Below are positions 1 through 9,092 of a stretch of 47,334 nt of DNA, in pieces. Origin of the DNA: Longimicrobiaceae bacterium (GTDB taxonomy: Bacteria > Gemmatimonadota > Gemmatimonadetes > Longimicrobiales > Longimicrobiaceae); the NCBI GenBank assembly GCA_036375715.1, contig DASVBS010000067.1, forward strand, positions 1 to 47,334, in the 5' to 3' direction. The notes under the pieces are model-generated. The model did not search any database, had not been told where the DNA came from, and was given only the letters and a program-made list of their open reading frames with translations. Each line of letters starts with the position of its first letter. Position 1 is the first letter of the stretch. The position numbers and the translations under genes were made by a program.

Positions 1-12
1 CCCCCCTCTCCT

Positions 13-2211
13 TCAGTTCAGCTCGATCCTCACCTGCAGCGGCGCCCCCTCCAGAGAAAGCAGATTGGCCAGGGTCCGGTCGCGGTGACGGCGGAAGCGC
101 AGCGCGATCCGGGAGCCGCCGATGCGCAGGTTGGTAAGGGTCAGCTCGCGCATGAAGCCCGGCAGCCGCGGATCACGAATGTGCAGCAGGCGCTGCCCGG
201 CGTCGGGAAAGATGCCGAGCACGCCCTGCAGGAGCATGAAGAACGCCCCCGACGCCCACGCCTGGGGCGAGCAGCTCACCGGATAGAGCACTGGCCGCAA
301 CCCTCCCGACCGCTGCATGCCGCAGAACAGCTCCGGCAGACGATGCGCCCGCATGTGGATGGCCGCCTCGTGCAGCGCGGTGAGCACCGGCAGCGCCCGG
401 TGCGCGTGGCCGTAGAGAGAGAGCCCGAGCACCACCAGCGCGTTGTCGTGCGGCCAGATGGAGCCGTTGTGGTAGCTCATCGGGTTGTACACCGGGTGCT
501 CCGCGCTCAACGTGCGAATCCCCCAGCCGCTGAACATAGAGGGCGCGAGGAAGACATCCGCCATCCGCGCAGCCTGCTCGTCGGTGGGGACGCGACTCCA
601 GAGCAGGTGCCCGGCATTGCTCGTGACCGTCGGCAGCGGTCTCTTCTCCCCGTCCAGGGCCAGAGCAAACGTCCCCAGCTCCTCCAGCCAGAATCTCTCC
701 AGGATCCGCTCGCGCAGGTTCGTGGCCTCCCGCCGGAGCCGTTCCGCATCCGTGCGGCGTCCGAGGGCCTCGAAGAGCTGCGCCATGCGGAGCTTCGCGT
801 CGCAGACATAACCCTGCACCTCGACCAGGGCGATCGGGGGGACCGGTAGCCGGCCATCGGGGTAGGGCACGCCGTCTCCCGAATCCTTCCAGCCCTGGTT
901 CACCAGGCCGCGGTCCGAGGTGCGCGCGTACTCCACGAACCCGTCCCCGTCGAGATCGCCGTACTCGTCGATCCAGCGCAGCGCCCGCTCGGCGTGGGGC
1001 ATGAGCTGCCGCGCCAGTGCCTCGTCGCCGGTCCAGCGCCAGGTCTCGTGCAGGAGGATCAGCCAGAGGGGCGTGGCGTCGACCGTCCCGTAATATGGTA
1101 CGTGCGGGATCTCGCCGGAGCGCGCCAGCTCACCCCGTCGCAGCTCGTGCATGATGCGCCCGGGCTGCTCCTCCGTGTACGGGTCCTCCTTGACCCCCTG
1201 GTGACGCGCGAGGTACTGCAGCGTGTCGACCGCGATGAGGGGGTTGAGCGGCAGCGTCTGCAGCGAGGTGATGATCGAATCGCGGCCGAACGCGGTCGTG
1301 TACCAGGGGATGCCGGCGGAGATGATGTGCTCGCCGTCGGCGTGGATGTAGAGCGACCGAAGGTCGTTGACCGACTGGGCGAGGGTCGCATTGAACTCCG
1401 CGACGTCGGTGCTCCACCCCGAGCACTGCGAACGCCACTCCGAGTACTCGCTCGCGAGCCGATTGCGCCTCTCCCGAAGGGGAGACGGTGCGCTCCTGCT
1501 GGTGCGCGCCGGACCCGGTGAGACCTCCCACTGCAGCACCTGTCGTACTCCTGGCTCCAGCCGCAGCGTCCACCGCGCTCCATTCTCGTCCAGCGTGGTG
1601 GGCGGCGACTTGAAGGAGACGTGGGAGTACACCGTCTCGCCGTCGAGCCCCTGGTAGGAAAACTCGAGCAGGCGACCATTCAGCACCCGCGGACGATAGA
1701 ACTGCCCCCTCTTCGGGCGCTTCCACCCCCGCACCTCGAAGATGTCCGCGAAGTCGCTGCCGAGGTCGAGCCGAACCCAGAAGTCGACCGGCCGGGTGAG
1801 GAAGTTGGTGATGGTCACCTGCTCCGCGAGGTGACCCTCGACGACGATCTCGCGGCGAAGGTGGATCACGTTCTTCGGATCCCAGGGGTCGCCCCCTAGC
1901 GTCTGATCGGTGACCGCCAGATCGATGCGCGCCTCGTACGGCCTGCTGGTCTGTGCCGAAAGGAGTACGGGCTCCCCGCCCGCGAAGCGCAGCATGTAGT
2001 GGCTGAGGATGCGGGTGTCGTCGTGGAAGAGCCCGAGACCGCAACGGCCTGGAGGGGTGACGTTTCCGTTGCGGTCCAGCAGGAGAAAGAGGCGGTTGTG
2101 CTTGAGAACGAGGGCATCCTCGACCGGCGCCTGGTGAGCGCAGTCGATCGAGGAGTAGCCCACCGCCTCGGTCATCGAGATCGGCGTACGTGCTTTCGTC
2201 TGCGTCGACAT
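13..2211 (-). CDS. Amylo-alpha-1,6-glucosidase / glycogen debranching-type enzyme
   Basis: This 732-residue protein has the two-part layout of bacterial glycogen-debranching-type glucosidases. An N-terminal beta-rich domain (about residues 30-235) is followed by an (alpha/alpha)6-barrel glucosidase domain (about 275-700). In the barrel I see IPWYTTAFGRDS (301-312), QGWKDSGDG (439-447) and GSIWPHDNA (583-591), the conserved Asp/Glu-bearing loops of this family. No signal peptide is visible, so it is probably cytoplasmic and acts on alpha-1,6 or short alpha-glucan linkages. It lies 18 bp downstream of a glycosyltransferase on the same strand, so the two are likely co-transcribed. The start has no clear Shine-Dalgarno sequence, which fits coupling to the upstream gene. 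The family is certain; the substrate (glycogen, trehalose-like or another glucoside) is not shown by the sequence. Confidence 0.88.
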   Translation of the reverse strand: MSTQTKARTPISMTEAVGYSSIDCAHQAPVEDALVLKHNRLFLLLDRNGNVTPPGRCGLGLFHDDTRILSHYMLRFAGGEPVLLSAQTSRPYEARIDLAVTDQTLGGDPWDPKNVIHLRREIVVEGHLAEQVTITNFLTRPVDFWVRLDLGSDFADIFEVRGWKRPKRGQFYRPRVLNGRLLEFSYQGLDGETVYSHVSFKSPPTTLDENGARWTLRLEPGVRQVLQWEVSPGPARTSRSAPSPLRERRNRLASEYSEWRSQCSGWSTDVAEFNATLAQSVNDLRSLYIHADGEHIISAGIPWYTTAFGRDSIITSLQTLPLNPLIAVDTLQYLARHQGVKEDPYTEEQPGRIMHELRRGELARSGEIPHVPYYGTVDATPLWLILLHETWRWTGDEALARQLMPHAERALRWIDEYGDLDGDGFVEYARTSDRGLVNQGWKDSGDGVPYPDGRLPVPPIALVEVQGYVCDAKLRMAQLFEALGRRTDAERLRREATNLRERILERFWLEELGTFALALDGEKRPLPTVTSNAGHLLWSRVPTDEQAARMADVFLAPSMFSGWGIRTLSAEHPVYNPMSYHNGSIWPHDNALVVLGLSLYGHAHRALPVLTALHEAAIHMRAHRLPELFCGMQRSGGLRPVLYPVSCSPQAWASGAFFMLLQGVLGIFPDAGQRLLHIRDPRLPGFMRELTLTNLRIGGSRIALRFRRHRDRTLANLLSLEGAPLQVRIELN

Positions 2212-2229
2212 GTAGCGCGTTCACGATGA

Positions 2230-3288
2230 TCAGGCGATGCGGATCCGCTGGCGCCGGGCCGCGGCAGCCGCGCTGATGAGTCGCTGGTAGAGCGCCTCAT
2301 GCTCCGCCACCATGCGCGATCGGTCGAACCGTTCGACAGCGCGGGCTCGACAGCGCTCGCGGTCGAAATGATCGACGGCACCGCCGGGGCGGATCAACTC
2401 TACCATCTCATCCTGGTCACGGGCGATGAATCCGGTCACCCCCTGCTCCACCAGCTCCGGTACGCTTCCGCGGGCAAAGGCGACGACCGGGCATCCCGAG
2501 AGCATCGCCTCGATCAGAATCAATCCGAAGGGCTCGTCCCACTCGATCGGCGCGAGCAGCGCTCGGGCATCGCGCAGGAGCGGCACCTTCACTCCCATGC
2601 CGACGGGCCCAAGGTAGTGGACGTGCGGGCGCGTAAGCCGCGGGATCACCTCCCTCTCGCCGAACTCGCGGTCGACAACGTGAACGTCCCCCCCGACGCG
2701 GATCTGAACACCCGCTCGTTCGGCGACGTCGATAGCCGTGTGCGGCCCCTTTACCCTGGCGAGGCGTCCTACGAAGGCTACGTAATCACCCGGCGTGCAG
2801 GTCCACTGGTACTTGTCCGGATTGAGCCCGTGGTGGATCACGTGGACATGCGGAAGCGGCACCTCGCGCGACCGCTGGTCGGCCGAGATCGCCACGTAGT
2901 TCACGTCCGGGAAGTAACGATAGAAAGCCGAGAGCTGCTCGTCACGGTCGTGGTGGAGAGTGTAGACGAGCGGGATCTCCGGGATCAATCGGGAGATCGC
3001 GAGCGCCACGGCCGAGTGGCCGTGAATGATATCGAAGTCGCCCTCCTTCGCTTTCTGCATTGCCCACGAGACGTGGTTCAGGTCGGTGAGCAGCTCGGGG
3101 GGCCACTGGGCCTGGGGGTAGAGAGACTTGAGCTCTGCGCTGGTTTGCGAGTCGCCCGTGGCGAAGAGGGTGACGTCGTGTCCTCGCTCGATCAACCCTT
3201 CCGTGAGCTCGTGGACCACCAGCTCCGTGCCGCCATACTCTCGCGGAGGGACGGACAGGAAGGGAGTGGAGATCATCGCAATGCGCAT
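2230..3288 (-). CDS. Glycosyltransferase family 4 (GT-B fold)
   Basis: The product is a 352-residue GT-B glycosyltransferase. The N-terminal half carries the glycine-rich motif REYGGTE (16-22). The C-terminal half carries FVGRLARVKG (172-181), the usual start of the nucleotide-sugar domain, and the EX7E motif in EPFGLILIEAM (252-262). I place the start at the ATG at 3288 because a strong AGGAGGT ribosome-binding site sits just upstream (about 3298-3304) and the protein then opens with MRIAMIS, a typical first beta strand; longer versions add an unrelated arginine-rich stretch. It precedes the debranching-type glucosidase by 18 bp, so it probably works in the same alpha-glucan or glucoside pathway. 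Donor and acceptor cannot be read from the sequence. Confidence 0.88.
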   Translation of the reverse strand: MRIAMISTPFLSVPPREYGGTELVVHELTEGLIERGHDVTLFATGDSQTSAELKSLYPQAQWPPELLTDLNHVSWAMQKAKEGDFDIIHGHSAVALAISRLIPEIPLVYTLHHDRDEQLSAFYRYFPDVNYVAISADQRSREVPLPHVHVIHHGLNPDKYQWTCTPGDYVAFVGRLARVKGPHTAIDVAERAGVQIRVGGDVHVVDREFGEREVIPRLTRPHVHYLGPVGMGVKVPLLRDARALLAPIEWDEPFGLILIEAMLSGCPVVAFARGSVPELVEQGVTGFIARDQDEMVELIRPGGAVDHFDRERCRARAVERFDRSRMVAEHEALYQRLISAAAAARRQRIRIA

Positions 3289-3343
3289 AGCGGTACTACC
3301 TCCTTCTTCTTTCCTCTCTCCTTTCGCTTTCGGACAATGAAAT

Positions 3344-3366
3344 GGACGGGCCCGCAGGGCCCGTCC
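3344..3366 (-). terminator. Perfect 10-bp hairpin, likely terminator of the upstream helical-protein gene
   Basis: GGACGGGCCC and GGGCCCGTCC form a perfect 10-bp stem around a 3-nt loop. Read on the minus strand it lies about 190 bp after the stop codon of the gene ending at 3559 and is followed by ATTTCATT, a weak U-rich tail. It therefore separates that gene from the glycosyltransferase operon, whose ribosome-binding site begins about 40 bp further on. No run of four or more U follows, so efficiency is uncertain. Confidence 0.55.
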
Positions 3367-3558
3367 GCCGCAACAAATCCGAATGCATCCTCGATGCCAC
3401 CCGAAGGCCGGCCGTAGCGACGCATTCCGTGCCCGAAGCGGCAGAGCTGCTGCCCGTTCGGCAGGCGCCCTGGTGAATCGGATTCGCTCGCCCGGGCGGC
3501 GACGGCAGGCCATGCAGTGCCCTGCCGCCGCAGTGTCTGTTGAGTCGAAGGCGCCCCG

Positions 3559-4281
3559 TCAGCTTTCCGTGATATCCCCCCGCTCGAAGACGTAACGGGT
3601 GGACTCGCTGCTCGAGTCGTGACCTCCGCTCTCCTGAGCTCGGAACTCCTCGTGAAGCTCGGGCTCGACCTCCTCGGAGGGCCGGCCGTCGAAATCGGGG
3701 TTCCTGCCGGCCACGTAGCCCACGGAGGGCGCGGGCCGGGTCTCCTCGTAGCTCATTCCCGAAGACGGTGCTGCGACCTGCCCGAAGTGATCCTGAGTCG
3801 CCTCGTCCTCGCGCCGGGATGTGCCGCGGCGCTCTTCGGCGGCCTTGCGCCACCATCCGCCCAGCCTGCCCGCGATGCTCCCGAGCACCACCCCGGTGGG
3901 ATGGGAAATCGCCTGCAGCGCTTCCCCGAGCTTCTCCGCGGCGCGCTCGGTCCCGCGCCCGATGGTCGGTGCCGCGCGGGTCAGCGCCTCACCGGCTCGA
4001 CCGATCGAACTTTCGGTGCGATGTGTTACGGTCTGTCCGAGCTCCACGTTCGTTTCAGCATCGCGCACGAACTCCGCCGCGCGTGAGGCACGTTCGCGCG
4101 CGCCGACCACTACATGCCGACCCACCTCCGTCGCGCTCGTCGCGCCGGCAGCCAACCCTTCTTTCGCCCGCCCCAGCTTCTCACGGGCCACCTCGCGCGC
4201 CCGCTGCATGCGTCCGTGCCCCTCGTCCGTCCCCGGTTCGCGGTAAGAACCTGCCATCTCGTGCCGCTGGTCGTTCTCCAT
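3559..4281 (-). CDS. Hypothetical helical, charged stress-like protein
   Basis: This is a 240-residue protein I do not recognise as a named family. The start is the ATG at 4281, chosen because CAGGAGGAGG lies just upstream. Residues about 20-140 are predicted amphipathic helix, rich in Ala, Arg, Glu and Gly with many short A-R-E-K-like segments, as in LEA-like or DUF883/YtxH-like envelope stress proteins. A short apolar patch (HPTGVVLGSIAGRLGGWW, roughly 125-142) could touch a membrane. The C-terminal 90 residues are acidic and probably disordered. No signal peptide or catalytic motif is seen. It is flanked by a terminator-like hairpin downstream and an AT-rich promoter-like region upstream, so it appears monocistronic. 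A role in stress or desiccation is a guess from composition only. Confidence 0.65.
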   Translation of the reverse strand: MENDQRHEMAGSYREPGTDEGHGRMQRAREVAREKLGRAKEGLAAGATSATEVGRHVVVGARERASRAAEFVRDAETNVELGQTVTHRTESSIGRAGEALTRAAPTIGRGTERAAEKLGEALQAISHPTGVVLGSIAGRLGGWWRKAAEERRGTSRREDEATQDHFGQVAAPSSGMSYEETRPAPSVGYVAGRNPDFDGRPSEEVEPELHEEFRAQESGGHDSSSESTRYVFERGDITES

Positions 4282-4639
4282 CACGCCTCCTCCTGAGGAT
4301 CGGGTCGCCTTCCGTCGCGATCGCCCTGGCAAGGCGCATGTCTCATGCCACTTAAATTGTTTGTGCATGTACATTTACGATTTTTGTAAGACGGCTCACG
4401 AAGGATCGATCGTGATCGATCCACTGAGCTGGAGAGGGCGGATTCCGGGGCGGCGCTGCCGGAAGAGGCCCTTGCGGGAAGGTTGCCGCGCGGCCGTACC
4501 AGAGTTCCAGCGCACTCCCCATTGACAGATCTCGTCGGATCGGAGGAATGAGAGTAGGAGGATCGGGGGGGAGGCGTCGCGGAGGTCTTGCGGCGATAGG
4601 CGCTGGTGTTCGAGGTCCCCGGCCGGTTACCTTTAAGGC
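4282..4639. other. Divergent intergenic region with an AT-rich island
   Basis: About 358 bp separate the helical protein (minus) from the sirtuin (plus). An AT-rich stretch at about 4350-4390, with TTAAATTGTTTG and TTTTTGTAAG, stands out in the GC-rich background and probably holds the promoter of the minus-strand gene. I find no convincing -35/-10 pair, operator or small gene. The 4550-4630 part, in front of the sirtuin, is GC-rich and featureless. Confidence 0.4.
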
Positions 4640-5515
4640 ATGGATCTGCTTACCGTTTCCCGTGCGCAGGGCGACGTCGAGGCGCTCGCGGATCATCTTC
4701 GCGACCGGCGAGTGGTTGCCCTGGTCGGCGCGGGATGCAGCACGGAATCCGGCATCCCCGACTACCGCGGTCCCGAGTCGATCAAGCGGGAACGGCGGCC
4801 GATCCAATACCAGGAGTTCGTGGGCCGCCCGGCGGCCCGGGTGCGGTACTGGGCGCGGAGCATGATCGGCTGGCCGCGCATCCGCGCGGCGCGGCCGAAC
4901 GCGGGCCACTTCGCGCTGGCGGCGATGGAGGGGTCGGGCCTGCTCCACGGGGTCATCACCCAGAATGTCGACGGCCTCCACCAGGCGGCGGGGAGCCGCC
5001 GGGTGGTGGAGCTCCACGGCTCCCTCGACCGGGTGCGCTGCCTGGACTGCGGTGGGGTGGTTTCGCGCACGCAGTACCAGTCACAGCTGCTCGACCTCAA
5101 TACCGCCTGGATCGAGCGCTTCACCATCCAGAGCGGGCCGGGGGATGCGGAAGCCGCGCCGGACGGCGACGCCGAGCTGCCGGCAGAGGCGATGGAGCAA
5201 TTCGCTGTCCCGCCCTGCGATCACTGCGGTGGGGTGATGAAGCCGGATGTGGTCTTCTTCGGGGAGAACGTGCCCGCGGAGACGGTGGCCTCCGCGTGGG
5301 AGCTCTTCGAGGCGGGCGACGCGCTGCTGGTGCTCGGCTCCTCCCTCACGGTCTACTCCGGCCGGCGCTTCATCTACCGCGCCCAGAAAGAGGGCGTGCC
5401 GATCGCCATCGTGAACGTCGGTCCCACCCGCGCGGACGAGGCTGCCGTGGTGAAGGTGGAGGGTCGGACCGGCGAGGTGCTCCCGCGGCTACACCACCTG
5501 CTCCTCCAGAGCTGA
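4640..5515 (+). CDS. SIR2-family NAD-dependent protein deacylase (sirtuin)
   Basis: This 291-residue protein is a clear sirtuin. The NAD-binding motif [15 protein letters not shown] spans residues 30-44, TQNVDGLH 107-114 supplies the Asn/Asp that bind NAD ribose, and H126 in the following LHGS is the catalytic base. Two CxxC pairs (C134/C137 and C193/C196) form the structural zinc site, with a fairly long acidic insert between them. GSSLTV (233-238) is the second nucleotide-binding turn. The protein removes acyl groups from lysines and uses NAD in the cytoplasm. The motif set resembles class II (SIRT4-like) sirtuins, but acyl specificity cannot be assigned. An AAGG sequence precedes the ATG. 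No partner gene is adjacent in the same operon; the kinase gene starts 130 bp later. Confidence 0.93.
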   Translation: MDLLTVSRAQGDVEALADHLRDRRVVALVGAGCSTESGIPDYRGPESIKRERRPIQYQEFVGRPAARVRYWARSMIGWPRIRAARPNAGHFALAAMEGSGLLHGVITQNVDGLHQAAGSRRVVELHGSLDRVRCLDCGGVVSRTQYQSQLLDLNTAWIERFTIQSGPGDAEAAPDGDAELPAEAMEQFAVPPCDHCGGVMKPDVVFFGENVPAETVASAWELFEAGDALLVLGSSLTVYSGRRFIYRAQKEGVPIAIVNVGPTRADEAAVVKVEGRTGEVLPRLHHLLLQS

Positions 5516-5547
5516 ACCGCCACCATCAATATCCTTGCCTGGCGAAC

Positions 5548-5572
5548 GCCCCGATTTAATGCTTGATTGGGG
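5548..5572 (+). terminator. GCCCC/GGGGC hairpin after the sirtuin gene
   Basis: GCCCCGAT (5548-5555) and ATTGGGGC (5565-5572) can pair with a short AT-rich loop, 33 bp after the sirtuin stop. No U tract follows, so it may be a weak terminator or a leader structure of the kinase gene, whose ATG is 74 bp downstream. Confidence 0.3.
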
Positions 5573-5645
5573 CCGGATGACTTCCCTTTCCGGAACCTCC
5601 CCGCCGTCCGCCACCCATCCCCCTTAAAGGAAGTCCTGCAGTCGG

Positions 5646-8600
5646 ATGAACGGACCTGGTCGTGCTAGTGGTTCGCCTCGGCCGGCAGAGCCCACGCGTT
5701 CCCTCGATCCGCAGGCGGATGCCCTGCGTCGGTCGGAGGCTCGCTACCGCACCATCTTCGAGATGGCTAGCGACGCCATGTTCGTTCACGACGCGGAGAC
5801 CGGTGCCATCGTGGACGCGAACCGACAGGCGTGCCGGCTGGTGGGATGCTCGCAGGCCGAGCTGACGGCCAGCGGTCTCCTGCGCATCGCCAGCGGGGGC
5901 GAATACGACGAGGATCAGGCCCTGGCGCTCATCCGGAAGGCGGCTGCGGGTGAGCCCCAGCAGTTCGAGTGGCGGGTCCAGAACCCTCCGGGTCGGCACC
6001 GCTGGGTGGAGGTAAAGCTCCAGCCAATCGATTTGCTCGGCCGCAAGCACGTGCTGGCGACCGTCCGCGACATCCACCAGCGAAAGACGGCCGAGGAGGA
6101 GCTGCTGAGAGCTCGAGAGGAGCTCGAGCGCCGAGTGGAGGAGCGTACCGCCGCGTTGGCTGCGGAGGTGGCGGAACGGCAGCAGGCCCAGGCCGAGCTG
6201 CAGCGGCGGGAAGAGCACTTCCGCCTTCTGATCGAGAACTCCTCCGACGTGGCGAGCATTCTCGATCCCCAGGGCATCAACGTATACCAGAGCCCGTCCG
6301 GGGAGCGAGTCCTCGGCTACAAGCCCGAGGAGGTGGTCGGGACCAGCACGTTCGAGCGCATCCACCCGGACGACCGGGAGATTGCTCGCCAGGCCCTCGG
6401 TCGGGTGGCCGCCAACCCGGGACGAATCGAGACGGTCGAGCTGCGCTACCGGCACAAGACGGGGGGCTGGCGGATCCTCGAGGCGAGCGGCCGCACCCTT
6501 CTCCCCGACTCACCGCGCGCCGGCATCATCATCAACGCGCGCGACGTGACCGAGCGCCGTCGCGTCGACCACCAAGTCCGCTTCCAGAAGGCGCTCCTGG
6601 AGGCGCAGGGGGAGTCCTCCCTCGACGGGATCCTGATGGTCTCGCCGACCGGGGCGATCCTCTCCTGCAATCGGCGCTTCCGTGAGATCTGGGGGATTCC
6701 GGACGAGATCCTTGAAAAGGGTTCGGCCGAGGCGGCGCTGAAGCAGGTCGCCGACCTCCTGGTCGATCCGGACACGTTCCTGGAGCGCGTGCAGTACCTG
6801 TACGATCACCCGGAGGAACAGAGCCGCGACGAGCTGGTGCTCAAGGACGGCCGTGTCCTGGATCGCTACAGCGGCCCGGTGCGTTCTCCCGACGGGGAGA
6901 TCTACGGGCGCATCTGGTTCTTCCGCGACATCACCGAGCAGCGCCGGGCGGAGGAGGCCCTGCGCTGGAGCGAACAACGCTTTCGTTCGGTGGTGGAGAA
7001 CGCCTCCGACCTAGTCACCCTGCTGGACCCCGAGGGGATCGTCCTGTACCAGAGCCCGGCGCTCGAGCGCACCTACGGATATCGGCAGGACGAGCTGGTG
7101 GGGCGCAGCGCGTTCGAGCTCCTGCATCCGGACGACGTCGAGCCGGTGATGAGCCGCCTCGCCGATCTGGTTGCGCACCCCGGAGAGACCCGTTCGGCCG
7201 AGTTCCGCTTCCTCCACAAGGAAGGCCACTGGGTGCATGTGGAAGCGGTCGGTACCACGCTCTCCCCGACCACGGCGGCGGACGGGGTGGTGGTGAACAG
7301 CCGGGACATCACCGACCGGAAGCGCACTGAGCTGCGATTACGGGAGACGACCCGGTTTCTCGAGAATCTCATTGCCTCGAGCCCGGGGGTGATCTTCCGC
7401 GGCTCGGGCAAATCATTCCACACCACATACATCAGCCCCAACGCCGAGGCCGTGCTCGGCTTCTCCGCCGAGGAGTTCCTGTCCGATCCCGACCTGTGGC
7501 TGGAGCGCACCCATCCGGACGATCGCGAGCCGGTCACGCGGAAGCTGGGCGAAGCCATGAACAGCGGAGCGGTGCAGCTCACCTACGAATACCGGTTCCG
7601 CAACCGCCGCGACGAATATCGAAACCTGCTCGCCAGCGTGCGCTTCGAGCGAGACCCGGCTTCCGCGGACATCGAGGTGCTGGGTTATACCTTCGACGTG
7701 ACCCCATTGAAGGAGGCGGAGGCCGCGCTGCGGGCGGCCAAGGAGGAGGCGGAGGCGGCGCGCGAGGTGGCGGAACAGGCGGACCGCGCCAAGAGCGAGT
7801 TCCTCTCGCGCATGAGCCACGAATTGCGCACGCCGATGAACAGCATCCTCGGCTTCGCGCAGCTCCTGGCGCGTCGCGATCTCCCACCAGACCAGGCGCG
7901 CAGCGTCGATCACATCATCCGTGGCGGGCGCCACCTGCTGAACCTGATCAACGAGGTGCTCGACCTCGCGCGCATCGAGGCGAACCGGCACACGCTCTCG
8001 CTCGAGCCAGTCCACGCTGGTAGCCTGCTGAGCGAAGCGTTGAGCATGATGCGGCCGACGGCCGCACAGCACGGCTGCCACCTGGACGAGACCGTTCCTC
8101 CCGAAGCGGACCGGTACGTCCGCGCGGACCGGCAGCGGCTCACCCAGGTGGTGCTGAACCTGCTCTCCAACGCGATCAAGTTCAACCGCGCAGACGGCCG
8201 GGTCTGGCTGGTGGCGGAGGCGCGCGAGGACCCGGACGGGGGTGGCGTCCTCTCCATCGGCACGTGCGATTCCGGCATGGGGATCCCCAGAGCCCGCATG
8301 GCCGAGCTGTTCCTTCCCTTCTCGCGCCTGGAGGCGGACGAGGCGGGGATCGAGGGTACGGGCCTGGGGCTGACGCTCTCCCGCCGCCTGATCGAGGCGA
8401 TGAATGGGCAGATGCGAGTGGAGAGCGAGGAAGGGGTGGGGAGCACCTTCTGGATCGACCTCCCCGTCGCCGCCAGCCCTCTGGTCGAGCTTCCGACCAA
8501 GGAGACCGCCGACGGGGCAGGTGATGTGCGACCGGCCGGGGGGCAGCCGGCAACCATCCTCTACATCGAGGACAACCTCGCCAACCTCAGCCTGGTCGAG

Positions 8601-8987
8601 ACGATCTTCGACGACCGGCCCGAGATCCAGCTCATCCCTGCCCTGCAGGGCCGTCTGGGGCTGGAGCTGGCGCGGCAGCATTCTCCCGACCTGGTCCTCC
8701 TCGACCTCCACCTTCCCGACGTGAGCGGCGAGGAGGTGCTGCGACAGCTGAGGGCCGACCCCGCGACCCGGTCGACTCCCGTCGTGGTGGTCAGCGCGGA
8801 TGCCACTCCGAGGCAGATCGCGCTGCTCAAGCAGTCGGGCGCGATCGAGTACCTGACCAAGCCCATCGATATCGACCGATTCAGAGAAGTAGTCGACCTT
8901 GCCCTGGCGGCGCGCGAAAGACCGCGCAACCGCGACACATCGCCGGGGCGCAACGCTACATCCTCCGGAGGTGAGACCGCCGAGTGA
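5646..8987 (+). CDS. Hybrid sensor histidine kinase with five PAS domains and a C-terminal receiver
   Basis: The protein has 1113 residues. Five PAS/PAC units follow one another at about 30-148, 190-305, 313-433, 442-560 and 568-690, with a charged coiled coil at about 148-190 between the first two. A HisKA domain carries the phospho-accepting H725 in SRMSHELRTP. The HATPase domain shows NLLSNAIKFN (about 838-847), DSGMGIP (875-881) and GTGLGLTLS (904-912). A receiver domain (about 969-1090) has acidic E975/D976, phospho-acceptor D1020 and K1072. No transmembrane segment is seen, so it should be a soluble multi-signal sensor. A GGAAG box precedes the start. No HPt domain or DNA-binding response regulator is adjacent, so the output partner is encoded elsewhere. 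Confidence 0.93.
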   Translation: MNGPGRASGSPRPAEPTRSLDPQADALRRSEARYRTIFEMASDAMFVHDAETGAIVDANRQACRLVGCSQAELTASGLLRIASGGEYDEDQALALIRKAAAGEPQQFEWRVQNPPGRHRWVEVKLQPIDLLGRKHVLATVRDIHQRKTAEEELLRAREELERRVEERTAALAAEVAERQQAQAELQRREEHFRLLIENSSDVASILDPQGINVYQSPSGERVLGYKPEEVVGTSTFERIHPDDREIARQALGRVAANPGRIETVELRYRHKTGGWRILEASGRTLLPDSPRAGIIINARDVTERRRVDHQVRFQKALLEAQGESSLDGILMVSPTGAILSCNRRFREIWGIPDEILEKGSAEAALKQVADLLVDPDTFLERVQYLYDHPEEQSRDELVLKDGRVLDRYSGPVRSPDGEIYGRIWFFRDITEQRRAEEALRWSEQRFRSVVENASDLVTLLDPEGIVLYQSPALERTYGYRQDELVGRSAFELLHPDDVEPVMSRLADLVAHPGETRSAEFRFLHKEGHWVHVEAVGTTLSPTTAADGVVVNSRDITDRKRTELRLRETTRFLENLIASSPGVIFRGSGKSFHTTYISPNAEAVLGFSAEEFLSDPDLWLERTHPDDREPVTRKLGEAMNSGAVQLTYEYRFRNRRDEYRNLLASVRFERDPASADIEVLGYTFDVTPLKEAEAALRAAKEEAEAAREVAEQADRAKSEFLSRMSHELRTPMNSILGFAQLLARRDLPPDQARSVDHIIRGGRHLLNLINEVLDLARIEANRHTLSLEPVHAGSLLSEALSMMRPTAAQHGCHLDETVPPEADRYVRADRQRLTQVVLNLLSNAIKFNRADGRVWLVAEAREDPDGGGVLSIGTCDSGMGIPRARMAELFLPFSRLEADEAGIEGTGLGLTLSRRLIEAMNGQMRVESEEGVGSTFWIDLPVAASPLVELPTKETADGAGDVRPAGGQPATILYIEDNLANLSLVETIFDDRPEIQLIPALQGRLGLELARQHSPDLVLLDLHLPDVSGEEVLRQLRADPATRSTPVVVVSADATPRQIALLKQSGAIEYLTKPIDIDRFREVVDLALAARERPRNRDTSPGRNATSSGGETAE

Positions 8988-9092
8988 CGAAACGACTGTT
9001 GAATCAGCAACGTTGAGCCGGCGCGAGGTTCACGACTCGGACGTTCGGCGTGACTCGCGCACTGGAGTGAAACCCACGCCACTGAGGCCACT

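Noticed and set aside
3289-3513. N-terminal extension of the glycosyltransferase by 75 residues
   Set aside because: The extension is Arg-rich and unlike the family; the AGGAGGT site and the MRIAMIS start at 3288 are far better.
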